NCBI GenBank assembly: GCA_041655595.1
Contig: JBBAFB010000010.1
Location: forward strand, 1-29,188
DNA length: 29,188 bases
DNA from: JBBAFB01 sp041655595
Lineage (GTDB): Bacteria > Bacillota > DULZ01
Direction of reading: 5' to 3'
Each line of letters starts with the position of its first letter. Positions within the stretch are counted from its first letter, which is position 1. Of this stretch, positions 7,249 to 15,532 are shown piece after piece. The translations under genes were made by a program, and so were the position numbers. The notes beneath the pieces were generated by a model that worked only from the letters and a program-made list of their open reading frames with translations, searched no databases and had not been told where the DNA came from.

Positions 7249-9267
7249 TTGCAGGTTACTCATCATATTTGTACGCGAAATTGCTATGATACTTGCAGTT
7301 TTATGGCCCATGTGGAAGGGGGCCGCTTGCTTAAGGTTTCGGGGGATCCCTGGCAAACTTATACGATGGGAACGCTTTGTTGTAAAGGTTATAACTATGT
7401 CAAATATGTTTATCACCCCGAGCGTATCCTTTATCCCTTACGTCAAACTCCCAGGGGATCCGGCAATTGGCAGCGGATTACTTGGGATGAGGCCTTAGGC
7501 AGAATCGCAGATGCCATTCTAACTATCCGTCAAGAGACCGGTAGTTTTTTACCTTTGACCTACCTTGGGGGAACGGGCAATACAGGGGTGCTCGCCCAAT
7601 CCATGCTACATATGCTATCTTCTCTTGGTCCAATTACTCAGGTTAAGAACAATCGGGTTGGGGCCGCGGGGCAGGATGCACAACTGCTTGATTTTGGGGA
7701 ATACACTTTGAGGGATCCGGAGGAAATGAAAGAGGCGGATCTGATTATACTTTGGGGTGTTAATCCCACTTCTACGGCAATTCATCAAATGAGAATTTTA
7801 CAAAGGGCCCGCAGAAAAGGAAGTAAGATTATCTCCATAGATGTTTTTCCTTCCCGAGCGACCGGTTGGGTGGATGAATTTATTTTAGTTCACCCCGGCG
7901 GCGATGGGGCCCTGGCGCTAGCTGTTTTGCGTGAATTGCTTTATAAAAACGGCCTTGATCATTACTTTTTGTCCCAAAAGACCACAGGCTGGGAGGACTT
8001 TCGTGATTGGTTACTGGAGGCGGACCCCACCGAATTTAACGAAATCTCGGGTGCGTCAAATGTTGAAATCAGCACTTTAGCGGATAAAATTTGTAACAGC
8101 CAAGCTGTGGCATTTTGGCTGGGAAAAGGGTTACAGCGCTATAGTAATAGTGGGCAAAGCATACGCAGTATCCATGCTCTAGCTGCAGCGGGAGGTATCT
8201 TGGGCGAATCTGGTGGAGGCGTGTATGCGCCTGTTGATTTGGACTATCTCTTAAAAGATATTTGGTTAGATCAGGGTGAACTGCAAAACCGAAAAATTTT
8301 TCATCTTTTGCCTGGGCTTGCACAGGAACTCTCCATCTTAAATTCACCGCCCAGGCTTCTTTGGATAACCCAAGGCAATCCTTTGGTTCAGGCCACAGAA
8401 CTCCAGTCCTTTAAAAAAGTACTTACCGGTCTTGATTTAATTATTACAACCGATCATTTTCTGACAGAGACCGCCAGCAACAGCGATATTTTTTTGCCGG
8501 CAACAACCCTTTTTGAAACTAAAGATGTGATCGTAGGAAGCTGGAATAAGTGGGTGGGGTTAAATGGGCAGGCAATTAAACCCTTAGGGGAGTCTAAATC
8601 CGAGTTGGAAATTGCTCAAAATCTCACCAGGGTGCTTAATCAGCATTCACCCGGAATTTGCTCATTCCCCGCCGATCGCAGTCTAGATCAGTGGCTAGAT
8701 GCGGCGATTGCTTTAATTGGTGGACGGCTTAGGGCTAACGGTGTTAGCAGGCTAAAGCATGGCCCTCAAAAGTTGTCTGCCTTCGGCCTCGCCCCTAAGT
8801 TGAGAAATAAATATAGTTACAGATTTATCGCGCCGGAAGCAATGGATCAGGGGTGTCCGGAAATCCCTAGTTTGATCTCACCGGCAACTGCTCCTATCGG
8901 TTATCCATACCGATTAATCAGCGTTCATCAGGTTGATTCCTTTAACTCCCAGCTGGGTAATATGCCTTGGCTAGCGGAGGGAAAAGAGAATGCCCAAATC
9001 TTGTTAGGAGGAGCCTTGGCAAAAAGGAAAGGGCTTTATTCCGGAGATTTTGTTACTATATATAACCAACATGGAGAAATAATCCTCAGGGTGAGAGTCA
9101 TTGATGATTTCCCTGAATTTTTATTAATCGCAACTGCTAGGACGGATGTCAACGGCAAAAGCATCAATAGCCTTGTCGGTGCACAGTTAACTGATTTAGG
9201 TCTGCTATCCCGGGGATTTTCGGATATAGCTTATCACGATACCTTTGTTAATCTTGCGGCTCGGTAG
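7249..9267 (+). CDS. Cytoplasmic molybdopterin oxidoreductase (bis-MGD, [4Fe-4S]), YoaE-like
   Basis: This 672-residue member of the DMSO-reductase superfamily starts with TTG at 7249, seven bases after GGGGGAGG. The N-terminus has Cys8-x3-Cys12-x3-Cys16 (CTRNCYDTC) and a fourth Cys at 44 or 45 for one [4Fe-4S] cluster. ITWDEALGRIADAI, LIILWGVNPT and the C-terminal molybdopterin dinucleotide-binding domain (SVHQVDSFNSQLGN, later RTDVN) complete the fold. There is no Tat signal, so it acts in the cytoplasm. The residue that normally ligates Mo/W (Cys, Sec or Ser) falls in NNRVGAAGQ (134-142), which holds no such residue by my hand alignment. Its length and N-terminus resemble YoaE-type oxidoreductases of unknown substrate. 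It is separated by 428 bases from the exported molybdoenzyme operon downstream and is probably its own unit. Family is sure, substrate unknown. Confidence 0.85.
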   Translation: MQVTHHICTRNCYDTCSFMAHVEGGRLLKVSGDPWQTYTMGTLCCKGYNYVKYVYHPERILYPLRQTPRGSGNWQRITWDEALGRIADAILTIRQETGSFLPLTYLGGTGNTGVLAQSMLHMLSSLGPITQVKNNRVGAAGQDAQLLDFGEYTLRDPEEMKEADLIILWGVNPTSTAIHQMRILQRARRKGSKIISIDVFPSRATGWVDEFILVHPGGDGALALAVLRELLYKNGLDHYFLSQKTTGWEDFRDWLLEADPTEFNEISGASNVEISTLADKICNSQAVAFWLGKGLQRYSNSGQSIRSIHALAAAGGILGESGGGVYAPVDLDYLLKDIWLDQGELQNRKIFHLLPGLAQELSILNSPPRLLWITQGNPLVQATELQSFKKVLTGLDLIITTDHFLTETASNSDIFLPATTLFETKDVIVGSWNKWVGLNGQAIKPLGESKSELEIAQNLTRVLNQHSPGICSFPADRSLDQWLDAAIALIGGRLRANGVSRLKHGPQKLSAFGLAPKLRNKYSYRFIAPEAMDQGCPEIPSLISPATAPIGYPYRLISVHQVDSFNSQLGNMPWLAEGKENAQILLGGALAKRKGLYSGDFVTIYNQHGEIILRVRVIDDFPEFLLIATARTDVNGKSINSLVGAQLTDLGLLSRGFSDIAYHDTFVNLAAR

Positions 9268-9500
9268 TTGGGGTGAGCAATAACGGCAAGGAACAAAAGG
9301 TCAGAACAATATTTGTGCTTTAATGAACAAGAAAAACGCAATAACCTTTATTCTTATGTGATGCCAGGTAAAAAATTTTGCTGTTTTGTAGTTTTATCTA
9401 AAGCTATAAGGAAAGTCTAGTAAAATTGCCGGTATATTCAACAAAACGACCGGCTCCAAAGCAATAAAAATACAAAAAAAGGGTGAAATGTTTAGAGTTT

Positions 9501-9627
9501 GCCACAAAGGTGAAAGTTCCCACATGCCCGAAGTCTTGCTTGGAAGTTAAAAAGCAGGAGGGAGGTATTGTGGTTGTTTTCCAAGGGAGGCCGGATTAGT
9601 GTTCAACCTTTGGATGCAACAGCTGTG
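9501..9627 (+). promoter_or_regulatory. Structured 5' leader of the exported molybdoenzyme operon
   Basis: In the 428-base gap between the two molybdoenzyme genes, GCCACAA (9501-9507) pairs with TTGTGGT (9568-9574). This encloses TTCCC/GGGAG (9517-9521/9560-9564) and CTTGCTT/AAGCAGG (9535-9541/9552-9558). Next, GTTG..CCAAGGG (9573-9587) pairs with CCTTTGG..CAAC (9607-9620). A further hairpin with a T-run follows at 9631-9652. This density of pairing suggests a regulatory leader. A molybdenum-cofactor riboswitch is a tempting idea, but the match to its consensus is not convincing. The remainder of the gap shows only a small hairpin (9428-9454). Confidence 0.35.
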
Positions 9628-9695
9628 GATCTTCAGGTGATTTTTTTCTGGAGTGGAAACCAGGCGGAAAAGCTTAAGAAAAAAGGAGGAGAGTT

Positions 9696-12065
9696 ATGAT
9701 GGAGATTTCCAGGCGGAACTTTATTAAGGCAGGTGCGCTGGGAGCAACAGCATTAGGGCTATCGGGCGGCTTACTAGCTCAGGATAAGTGGCTACGACCG
9801 GTTTCGGCAGGAAAGGATGCCCAGGAAAATGTGGCCTTTACCTATCACCCGCCGAACTGTGGTGGCCGTTGTTCCTTTAAGTGTACCACAAGGGATGGAA
9901 AACTGGCGAAAATTGAACCTAATGAGTGGCCGGATAAGAGGTACTCCCTAATCTGCCTAAAGGGCTTGGCTGAGGTAGAGCGGGTTTACAGCCTTGATCG
10001 GATTCAAACTCCTTTAAAAAGAGTGGGCGAAAGAGGAGAAGGAAAGTTTACACCTATCTCTTGGGAGGAGGCTATTACTACAGTAGCAGATAATCTTAAA
10101 AAGGCACACGATACCTATGGAGGGAGCTCAATTTTATTTGCTTACTCTACTGGAATTGATCACCCCTTTCAGATTTTAGCACAAATCCTTTGCGCGCAAC
10201 ATGTTGTAGAAGCTGGTATTGATATGGGAATTGGTAATGGTTATGACGAGGCTACAGGTTCATATAATGTTGGTTTAATAAGTAACGAGAGCACAGATTG
10301 GGTTAATTCTAAAACTATTATTCTGTGGGGTAATAATTATCTAGAGACATCAATAACAGATTCTCAGTTTTTTTTCAACGCTAAAGAAGCCGGCGCAAAA
10401 ATTATCTGTATAGATCCAATTTATACCACTACAGCAGCCAAATCAGACCAATGGATTCCCATTAAGCCAGGTTCGGATTTAGCCTTGGTCTTGGCGATGG
10501 TCAGCCTTGTTTTGGAAAACAATTGGTATCAGGGAGAGTATTTAGCTAAAAATACTTCTGCCCCTTTTCTAATTCGGTCAGATAATCAAAAATTACTTCG
10601 GCTAAATAATTCGGATGAGGAAGTGGATAATAATCCTTTCCTAGTTTGGGATGAGGTTACCAATTCCTTGCAGCCTTATAATGATAAAAATGTTCATCCA
10701 AAATTAGAAGGGGAATTCACAGTTGATGGTATTAAGGTTAAAACGGTTTTTACTGCCTTAAAGGAAAATCAAAGGCAATATACTCCCGCATGGGCAGCTG
10801 ATTTAACCGAAATACCCGAGCAAACCATTAGGATCCTCGCAGAAGAATATGCATTAAGAGGGCCAGCAATTTTAGGCTTTGGTTGGGGGGGAGCAGATAA
10901 GTGGGGGGATTCAGACCTTACTGGTCATGCTGCCACCATTTTGGGTGCACTTACTGGAAACATTGGCCGTATCGGCGGAGGCGTTGGCATTGATACAGGA
11001 CATTTCGTTTCTTGGCCCGCAGATTTAAGTCCGTGGCCCCTGCCCGAGGAATTCCAAATCGCTCCACGAGAAATGACCACTGGGGATTTTCCTAGTAAAC
11101 CTAACAATGTAAAAGTTATGGTGAATATGGGGAATACAATTCAACAGCACTTTGCTAATTTAGGTAAAACTGCAAAGTGGGTTGACACCCTCGATTTTGT
11201 TGTCACCATTGATCCCTTCCATAGTACTAGCGTAGATTACTCGGATATTGTACTTCCCGCAAGCACTAGCTTTGAATGGGAGTATGACATTGGAAATATG
11301 TTAATTTCTCGCAATCACGTGCTTTTACAACAAAAAATCCTTGAACCCCTGCACCAAAGTAAATCTGATTTTCAAATTGAAAAAGAAATTGCAGAAAAAA
11401 TGGGGTTAGGGCATTATATGCCAAAAACTCCGGCGGATTACCATCGGGCCCGTTTGGATTCCCCGGATCCCGCCCTTAAGGGAATTACTGTCGAAAATTT
11501 AATCGCAAATAATTGTGTTATGAGATTAAATGTCCCCGATGAGCCTTATAGGCAGTTCATGGATCAGGTTTATGCCACGCCTTCCAAAAAATTAGAGCTT
11601 TACTATGAAAAATTAATTGAAGACAAGCAAGCCCTGCCATCATATGAAAAGCAGCAGGAAACAGATCCCAGTAATTCGTTGACCAAGAAATATCCATTAC
11701 AGTTTTGTCAGCAACGTGTTAAGTACCTCGCCCATTCCCAATTTGCTAACTCTCTTTGGATTGGGCAGCTTTTCCCAGGACCACGTTTGGAGATAAACCC
11801 CACCGATGCCAAGAACAGGAACCTAAAAGATGGGGATATTGTTGAGGTTTTTAATGACCGGGGTAAATTCAGATCTACTTGTAAACTGACAGAAATCATT
11901 CGCCCAGGTCAAGTTAGACATTTTGAAGGCTGGTGGTCAAAACACATGAGTGAAGGAAACTTTCAAAATGTTACTAATGATACCTTCAATCCAAGGCAGT
12001 ATAAGCTCGCCTATGGTCCGGTAATTCCGTTTAACGATACTTTAGTTGAAGTTAAGAAAGCTTAG
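9696..12065 (+). CDS. Tat-exported molybdopterin oxidoreductase catalytic subunit (DmsA/PsrA-like)
   Basis: This 789-residue DMSO-reductase superfamily subunit opens with a twin-arginine signal (SRRNFIKAGALG followed by a short hydrophobic stretch), so the folded holoenzyme is exported to the outer face of the membrane. Cys55-x3-Cys59-x3-Cys63 with Cys87 binds the [4Fe-4S] cluster. WGNNYLETS, the ICIDPIYT block, the GADKWGDSDLTG segment and the C-terminal MGD-binding domain complete the fold. The place of the protein ligand to Mo appears to be GNGYDEATG, where Asp184 would be the candidate; this is a hand alignment only. The start at 9696 follows AAAAGGAGGAGAG. The ferredoxin subunit begins 12 bases after its stop and the NrfD subunit follows, giving a catalytic-electron transfer-anchor trio. 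The substrate (a sulfur, nitrogen, arsenic or organic oxide compound) cannot be assigned from the sequence. Confidence 0.88.
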   Translation: MMEISRRNFIKAGALGATALGLSGGLLAQDKWLRPVSAGKDAQENVAFTYHPPNCGGRCSFKCTTRDGKLAKIEPNEWPDKRYSLICLKGLAEVERVYSLDRIQTPLKRVGERGEGKFTPISWEEAITTVADNLKKAHDTYGGSSILFAYSTGIDHPFQILAQILCAQHVVEAGIDMGIGNGYDEATGSYNVGLISNESTDWVNSKTIILWGNNYLETSITDSQFFFNAKEAGAKIICIDPIYTTTAAKSDQWIPIKPGSDLALVLAMVSLVLENNWYQGEYLAKNTSAPFLIRSDNQKLLRLNNSDEEVDNNPFLVWDEVTNSLQPYNDKNVHPKLEGEFTVDGIKVKTVFTALKENQRQYTPAWAADLTEIPEQTIRILAEEYALRGPAILGFGWGGADKWGDSDLTGHAATILGALTGNIGRIGGGVGIDTGHFVSWPADLSPWPLPEEFQIAPREMTTGDFPSKPNNVKVMVNMGNTIQQHFANLGKTAKWVDTLDFVVTIDPFHSTSVDYSDIVLPASTSFEWEYDIGNMLISRNHVLLQQKILEPLHQSKSDFQIEKEIAEKMGLGHYMPKTPADYHRARLDSPDPALKGITVENLIANNCVMRLNVPDEPYRQFMDQVYATPSKKLELYYEKLIEDKQALPSYEKQQETDPSNSLTKKYPLQFCQQRVKYLAHSQFANSLWIGQLFPGPRLEINPTDAKNRNLKDGDIVEVFNDRGKFRSTCKLTEIIRPGQVRHFEGWWSKHMSEGNFQNVTNDTFNPRQYKLAYGPVIPFNDTLVEVKKA

Positions 12066-12076
12066 GGGGTGAAGTT

Positions 12077-12694
12077 ATGGCAAGATTAGGAATGGTTATT
12101 GATTTGAAGCGCTGTATCGGCTGCAATACTTGTGTAATTGCTTGCAAAATGCAAAATAATGTTCCCATGGGTATGTCCTGGACCCGTGTGATTTCCGAGG
12201 GTTCCGAGGAACTAGATGGTGCCGTGGGAGAATATCCTTTTTTGAATAAAACCTATATACCCATTGCCTGCCAGCACTGCGAAAATGCACCTTGTGTCAA
12301 AGCCTGCCCCGTGGGGGCAACTTCTAAGGATGACAAAGGCCGCGTGGTAGTAGATTATGATCGTTGCATTGGCTGCCGTTATTGCATGGCTGCCTGTCCC
12401 TATAATGCCAGAATGTTTAATTGGCAGAAAGCAACCCGTGTCCCGGATTTTAACTATGGTGATCAAGCTGTACCCCTCCGAAAAGTCGGCATAGTAGAAA
12501 AATGCACCATGTGTAAGGAGCGTACCGATCTGGGGTTGGAGCCTCTTTGTGTTGAGGTATGTCCTGCAAAGGCCAGGACCTTCGGAGATTTAGATGATCC
12601 AAACAGCGAGGTTTCACGTTTGATCAGAGAGCAAAATGCCGAGCAGCTTTTAAAAGAAAAGGGAACTCGGCCGCAAATTTACTATATTCGTTAA
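12077..12694 (+). CDS. Four-cluster [4Fe-4S] electron-transfer subunit (DmsB/PsrB-like)
   Basis: The 205-residue protein has four ferredoxin-type Cys groups: CIGCNTCVIAC, CQHCENAPCVKAC, CIGCRYCMAAC and CTMCKERTDLGLEPLCVEVC. It can thus carry four [4Fe-4S] clusters in the standard DmsB/NrfC/PsrB order. It has no signal peptide of its own, which fits co-export with the Tat-tagged catalytic subunit. The start at 12077 follows AGGGGGTGA within 12 bases of the preceding stop, and the NrfD gene begins 17 bases downstream, so translation is tightly coupled. It passes electrons between the membrane quinol site of the NrfD subunit and the molybdenum centre. Length and motifs are canonical, with nothing unusual seen. 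Confidence 0.92.
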   Translation: MARLGMVIDLKRCIGCNTCVIACKMQNNVPMGMSWTRVISEGSEELDGAVGEYPFLNKTYIPIACQHCENAPCVKACPVGATSKDDKGRVVVDYDRCIGCRYCMAACPYNARMFNWQKATRVPDFNYGDQAVPLRKVGIVEKCTMCKERTDLGLEPLCVEVCPAKARTFGDLDDPNSEVSRLIREQNAEQLLKEKGTRPQIYYIR

Positions 12695-12711
12695 AAAGGA
12701 GGGAAAATCCG

Positions 12712-13935
12712 ATGAGTAATCAAGGTAGCTATAAATTGTGGTTGGGAGCTACAGCCCTATTAGCGCTACTAGCCTTGGGGGCCTGGATCTACCAGCTTAC
12801 TAACGGGCTTGGTGTAACAGGCATGAATAATGTTGTCTCCTGGGGATTGTATATTACCCTGTTTATGTTTTTTGTTGGCTTATCTGCGGGGGGATTAATA
12901 GTTTCCTCCTCGGCCACAATCTTTAATATCCCGGCCTTTAAGGCAATTGCCAAACCGGGGGTTATACTTTCAACGGTTAGTATCATTTTAGCAGCTCTGT
13001 TTATTGTGGTGGATGTGGGGAGTCCCGCCAGACTATATAATTTATTGCTTCACCCCCAGCTGAATTCACCCCTAATGTGGGATGTAATAGTGATACTGAT
13101 TTATTTAGTGATAAATATAATCTACCTTTATTTAATGACAAGGCCGGTGCCGGATGAAAAGAAGCTAAAAATAGTTTCGCGCTTTGCTTTTCCTACCGCT
13201 ATTTTAGTGCACTCGGTAACAGCTTGGATTTTTGGTTTGATAATTGCCAGGGAGGGCTGGCACAGTGCATTAATGGCACCTATCTTTGTGGCCTCCGCCC
13301 TGACTTCAGGCTTGGCACTTTTGATCATCTCTCTTTTGTTATTGAATAGGTATACCCAATTCAAGACTGATCAAAAGCTAATTACGAGCTGTGCCGGGTT
13401 GCTGGCCACTTGTATTGCCATTGATGCCTTTTTCGTTTTTTCCGAGGTGCTAACTCTGTTTTATCCCGGTAGGGAATCAACCCTTCATATTTTAAGCATT
13501 ATGTTTAGCGGTTCTACGGCTTTCTTGTTCTGGTTGGAAATAATATTGGGCATTGTGTTACCCTTTACTATCTTGGTTTTTTACAGGAACAGGGAAAAAA
13601 CAGGCTTAGTGGCTGTCTCAGCAATACTGGTGATTATTGGAGTGTTTTGCAAAAGGGCCTGGTTGCTTTTAACCTCCTTTCTCCAGCTTAATATCAGCGG
13701 CTCCCCCGGAGTCATGTTTGGGCGCCATCTTCCCTACGTTGATTCAGCCGTTTTCCCAAATTCATGGGTTGCCCAAGGCAGTTATTTGCCAACTATAGTG
13801 GAAATCGTCATAGCTGTAGGTCTAGTTTCTTTTGGGATGTTCTTGTTTACTGTGTTTGCCCGTAAAATGCTCTTAAAGCAATTAATAACTTCCAAGGTGG
13901 CAGGACAGGATCAATCTTTAGCCTCCGAGCATTAA
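12712..13935 (+). CDS. NrfD/PsrC-family membrane anchor, quinol-oxidising subunit
   Basis: The 407-residue, very hydrophobic protein has roughly nine to ten predicted membrane helices. The NrfD/PsrC hallmark segment, SWGLYITLFMFFVGLSAGG, is near the N-terminus. A later LLHPQLNSPLMWD block resembles the loop after the third helix in PsrC. The family exchanges electrons with menaquinol and hands them to the ferredoxin subunit. No haem-binding cytochrome b pattern is seen. A clear AAAAGGAGGG site precedes the ATG at 12712. A GC-rich hairpin (13949-13984) follows the stop before the chaperone gene, and could reduce expression of downstream genes relative to the structural subunits. Family assignment is confident, though quinone rather than another membrane donor is assumed. 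Confidence 0.9.
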   Translation: MSNQGSYKLWLGATALLALLALGAWIYQLTNGLGVTGMNNVVSWGLYITLFMFFVGLSAGGLIVSSSATIFNIPAFKAIAKPGVILSTVSIILAALFIVVDVGSPARLYNLLLHPQLNSPLMWDVIVILIYLVINIIYLYLMTRPVPDEKKLKIVSRFAFPTAILVHSVTAWIFGLIIAREGWHSALMAPIFVASALTSGLALLIISLLLLNRYTQFKTDQKLITSCAGLLATCIAIDAFFVFSEVLTLFYPGRESTLHILSIMFSGSTAFLFWLEIILGIVLPFTILVFYRNREKTGLVAVSAILVIIGVFCKRAWLLLTSFLQLNISGSPGVMFGRHLPYVDSAVFPNSWVAQGSYLPTIVEIVIAVGLVSFGMFLFTVFARKMLLKQLITSKVAGQDQSLASEH

Positions 13936-13948
13936 GCTCAACTCAAGT

Positions 13949-13984
13949 CCCCTTGGGGCTAGGCCTCGGCTTGGTTCCAAGGGG
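13949..13984 (+). terminator. GC-rich intercistronic hairpin
   Basis: CCCCTTGG (13949-13956) pairs exactly with CCAAGGGG (13977-13984). No T-run follows, so it is more likely an mRNA-stabilising or attenuating stem between the structural genes and the chaperone gene than a full terminator. Confidence 0.45.
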
Positions 13985-14066
13985 CTCACTTAGCAACTGG
14001 TGGCAATTTCAAGGGGGCTTAATAATGTGATAAAGTATGGTGAATTTGAGCAAAGGGGGAATGGAA

Positions 14067-14750
14067 ATGGCTCTTTCATGGCAAGAAATTTGGGAACTTC
14101 GGAGCAGGCTGTATAGATTTTTTGGAAATTGCCTGCTGGAACCCATCCGCAGTGAAAATGTAGAGGTTTTAAGTCAGCAATTTTGGCTGGATTTTCCCTG
14201 TGAAGCTGCTAATGAGCAAATGAAATCCGGTCTTAAACAGGTTTTGAACTGCTTGGTAAAACTAAAGGGCTTAGAGGAAAAGGAAGTAATTGAAGAGGTT
14301 ATGGTTGAATACACTTCTTTGTTTCTGGGGCCGGGTCGGCCTAAGGCCCCGCTGTGGGAGTCGGTTTACCGCACTCCCGAAGGTGTCATCTTTGGCCCGT
14401 CCACCTATGCGGTAAGAGAAGCGATGCAGCAGGACGGTTTTGAAACCCGGGGCAAAAATAGGCAGCCCGAGGATCACCTGGGATTGGAATTGATGTTTTT
14501 GGCGGCAGTAAGCGAAAAAATAGCTGATTCCCAAGTGGGCAGTCGGTATTTAATCATTCAAAAACAGATTCATTTTATTGACGAGCATCTGCTTTCCTGG
14601 ATAAACCAGTTGAGCAAAGATGCTAATCTACATGGTGATATAGGTTTTTACGGGGGCTTAATAGAATTGATTTGGGGAGTACTGTTATGGGATAAGGAAT
14701 TGTTAAGAGAGTATTTGGAAAGCGAAAACTTAATAGACTGCTTAAATTAA
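14067..14750 (+). CDS. TorD/DmsD-family molybdoenzyme maturation chaperone
   Basis: This all-helical protein of about 227 residues belongs to the TorD/DmsD/NarJ family, shown by EYTSLFLGPGRPKAPLWESVY followed by GPSTYAVREAMQQDGF and an EDHLGLELMFLA block. Such chaperones bind the twin-arginine leader of one partner enzyme and hold back export until the molybdenum cofactor is inserted. The start at 14067 is preferred, because AAAGGGGG lies about seven bases upstream. In-frame ATGs at 14037 and 14061 are badly placed relative to any Shine-Dalgarno site. Its cognate is almost certainly the Tat-tagged catalytic subunit encoded upstream in the same direction. Length is normal for the family. Confidence 0.88.
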   Translation: MALSWQEIWELRSRLYRFFGNCLLEPIRSENVEVLSQQFWLDFPCEAANEQMKSGLKQVLNCLVKLKGLEEKEVIEEVMVEYTSLFLGPGRPKAPLWESVYRTPEGVIFGPSTYAVREAMQQDGFETRGKNRQPEDHLGLELMFLAAVSEKIADSQVGSRYLIIQKQIHFIDEHLLSWINQLSKDANLHGDIGFYGGLIELIWGVLLWDKELLREYLESENLIDCLN

Positions 14751-14777
14751 TGATGTTTAGATTGTTTCGCCCTCCCA

Positions 14778-14825
14778 GAAAATAGGTATTGTTCAAAGGT
14801 GTTCCTAAAAGCAATGCCTATTTTC
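14778..14825 (+). terminator. Stem-loop after the chaperone gene
   Basis: GAAAATAGGTATTG (14778-14791) pairs with CAATGCCTATTTTC (14812-14825) over 14 bases with one G-T wobble and a 20-base loop. It starts 27 bases after the chaperone stop. No T-run follows. It may be a processing or partial termination signal dividing the operon from the next ferredoxin gene. Confidence 0.5.
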
Positions 14826-14921
14826 CAACTTGGGGCTAAAAAATATGGTGTTTTGCCATAATTTAGTGTATAGTTGAGATGTAAATCAGCAATCAATCAG
14901 TAGTCTTGGGGGTGGCATACA

Positions 14922-15449
14922 GTGGCTTGGCGTTTTTTGTTTAATCCGGATTTATGCATTGGATGCCGCAGCTGCGAACTGGCTTGCCGTAATGAACATG
15001 CTGCCCAAGGAGGGGAGCAGTGGCGAACGGTCAAAGAGGCTTTTTTAGGGGCCAAGACCCTGGGCTATTTTTTATCTCTAAGCTGTAATCATTGTGAAAA
15101 CCCAGAATGTATCAGGGTCTGTAAGGAAGGAACCTATCGAAAACGAAAGGACGGGATTGTTATTCACGATCCCAGACATTGTAGCGGTTGCGGAAGCTGC
15201 ATCAGAGCCTGTCCTTTTGGTGCGCCTAAATATTCGGCAGTAACGGATCGGGTTTCCAAATGTAATTTATGCGTAGAACGGCTTGATCAGGGGCTGCCGG
15301 CTGCCTGCGTAGTAGCCTGCCCCGTGGGGGCACTAACTCATTTATTTCCTAACGAACCGGATCCGGAGGGGGTAAAGGAGTTTGTTGAAGGAGTTGGGGA
15401 TGTCCACATTACAAAGCCCTCAATACGATTTATGTTTACCGCTGATTAA
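14922..15449 (+). CDS. Second four-cluster ferredoxin-like electron carrier (DmsB/HycB-like)
   Basis: The 175-residue protein contains four Cys groups (CIGCRSCELAC, CNHCENPECIRVC, CSGCGSCIRAC, CNLCVERLDQGLPAACVVAC) and so resembles the upstream 205-residue subunit. It differs in loop lengths and C-terminus. The GTG start at 14922 is supported by a TTGGGGGTGG site about eight bases upstream. It lies 171 bases after the chaperone gene, beyond a strong hairpin, and could be separately expressed. Possible roles are an alternative electron-transfer subunit for the same complex, a partner of the cytoplasmic molybdoenzyme at 7249, or a soluble carrier. The sequence cannot decide between them. No signal peptide or membrane helix is present. 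Confidence 0.88.
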   Translation: MAWRFLFNPDLCIGCRSCELACRNEHAAQGGEQWRTVKEAFLGAKTLGYFLSLSCNHCENPECIRVCKEGTYRKRKDGIVIHDPRHCSGCGSCIRACPFGAPKYSAVTDRVSKCNLCVERLDQGLPAACVVACPVGALTHLFPNEPDPEGVKEFVEGVGDVHITKPSIRFMFTAD

Positions 15450-15532
15450 ATTTTGAGAGCTAACACAATCATTTTAGTCAACTATTATCTATGCTCCAAA
15501 AAAACATTGGGCAGGGAAAGAGGGGAGACAAA

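Noticed and set aside
7087..7416. Minus-strand open frame of 109 codons overlapping the molybdoenzyme start
   Set aside because: Overlaps the well-supported gene at 7249 and the structured leader; no family resemblance.
9501..9627. Firm call of a molybdenum-cofactor riboswitch
   Set aside because: Pairing is suggestive and the gene context fits, but the conserved blocks of that class cannot be matched with confidence.
14913..14930. TGGCAT...TGGCT resembling a sigma-54 promoter
   Set aside because: It overlaps the start codon of the second ferredoxin gene and lacks a proper -12 element (GC with TTGC).
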